Source: CAYXTW01 sp964452645 (GTDB taxonomy: Bacteria > Zixibacteria > MSB-5A5 > GN15 > PGXB01). From it: DNA of 42,185 bases. Location: contig CAYVMO010000029.1 in the NCBI GenBank assembly GCA_964452645.1, positions 1-42,185 of the forward strand, given 5' to 3'. Position 1 is the first letter of the stretch. The number at the start of each line of letters is the position of its first letter. The position numbers and the translations under genes were made by a program. This document shows positions 41,841 to 42,185 of the stretch, piece after piece. The notes beneath the pieces were generated by a model. The model saw only the letters and a program-made list of their open reading frames with translations, was not told where the DNA came from and ran no database searches.

Positions 41841-42185
41841 TATTTTAACTGCACCACCGTGACACCGGCCCCCCCTTCATTCCAGTTGCCAAGTCGGATG
41901 TCTTTGACTTCTTTACGGTTTTTTAAAAAATCGCTGACCATTTTTCTCAGAGTACCGGTGCCTTTACCGTGGACAACATAAATTTGCTGAAAACCGGTGA
42001 GGATGGCCGAATCGAGAAATTTGTCCAGCGCTTCTTTCGCCTCATCGACTGTCATCCCGCGCAGATGTATCTCCGGCCCGGGGGCGGTTATATCACGCAG
42101 ACCGCCGACCTGCGCCGGTTGTTTCTTTTCAATATTAGCCATGATCACTTTATGCAGGTCGCTAATATCGACAACCGACATAATA
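41840..42185 (-). CDS. mutS2: MutS2-type protein, C-terminal part (cut by the window edge)
   Basis: The visible ~115 residues read to the right edge without an upstream stop, so the gene continues beyond the window. The C-terminal Smr endonuclease domain is clear: EIHLRGMTVDEAKEALDKF, then VVHGKGTGTLRKMV and GNWNEGGAGVTVVQL. LHLRG- and HGxG-type motifs are Smr signatures. MutS2 suppresses recombination and rescues collided ribosomes in other bacteria. The internal ATG at 42181 is probably not the start. A free-standing Smr protein is less likely, because the upstream residues continue in frame. Confidence 0.85.
   Translation of the reverse strand, partial: IMSVVDISDLHKVIMANIEKKQPAQVGGLRDITAPGPEIHLRGMTVDEAKEALDKFLDSAILTGFQQIYVVHGKGTGTLRKMVSDFLKNRKEVKDIRLGNWNEGGAGVTVVQLK

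Overview
The window reads as a chromosomal segment of an uncultivated, Gram-negative-type bacterium, probably in the FCB superphylum. Candidate phylum Zixibacteria is my best guess. The main pointer is the secreted gingipain-type (C25) peptidase, which ends in a cysteine-bracketed dockerin-like tail with 'D-x-N-x-D-G ... IGYLYLGG' repeats, a style I associate with that lineage. This placement is inference from gene style, with no marker phylogeny behind it. I saw no rRNA, tRNA, CRISPR array, phage or insertion sequence. Recognisable promoters follow the ordinary TTGACA-N17-TATAAT plan rather than the Bacteroidota TTTG/TAnnTTTG type.

Layout. 1-963 has no convincing gene but holds two adjacent inverted repeats. 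964-5393 carries an ADP-forming acyl-CoA synthetase, a small proline-tailed membrane protein, glutamyl-tRNA synthetase, a REP-like double palindrome and a 57-residue coiled-coil protein. 5464-7170 (minus strand) holds an A+T-rich gene with a nucleoside-deoxyribosyltransferase-like domain and a small P-loop kinase; both are preceded by a short dispersed hairpin repeat. 7465-9696 is a cation-chloride-cotransporter-type permease. 10130-10733 (minus) is a complete RRM RNA-binding-protein transcription unit with consensus promoter, long leader and strong terminator. 10841-11476 is a SprT-like metalloprotein. 11748-16700 is the C25 peptidase with eight Ig-like repeats. 16755-18272 has two short reading frames with strong ribosome-binding sites, then rsgA.

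18502-30638 is an energy-metabolism block. A succinate dehydrogenase operon (two cytochrome b subunits, flavoprotein, Fe-S protein) comes first, then a transglutaminase-like protein and sucCD on the minus strand. Divergent from sucCD is a four-gene operon of HdrC-like, HdrB-like (two CCG domains), FrdB-like and FrdA-like proteins. It looks like a thiol:fumarate-reductase-type or HdrBC-linked second succinate/fumarate oxidoreductase. With SucCD and the ADP-forming synthetase at the left end, the region joins succinyl-CoA, succinate, fumarate and substrate-level ATP formation. The sucCD/hdr intergenic region has opposed promoters and a CRP/FNR-family-like palindrome.

30769-37013 holds a DedA/VTT membrane protein, a methyltransferase, an ABC-2 exporter pair, an acidic lipoprotein, an LtaS-like membrane phospho/sulfotransferase and a DUF4234 protein. 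37033-38349 is an ECF sigma factor with zinc-finger anti-sigma factor and a YbjQ-family protein. 38416-42185 is an overlapping mutS2 (partial)-dnaG-recN genome-maintenance cluster.
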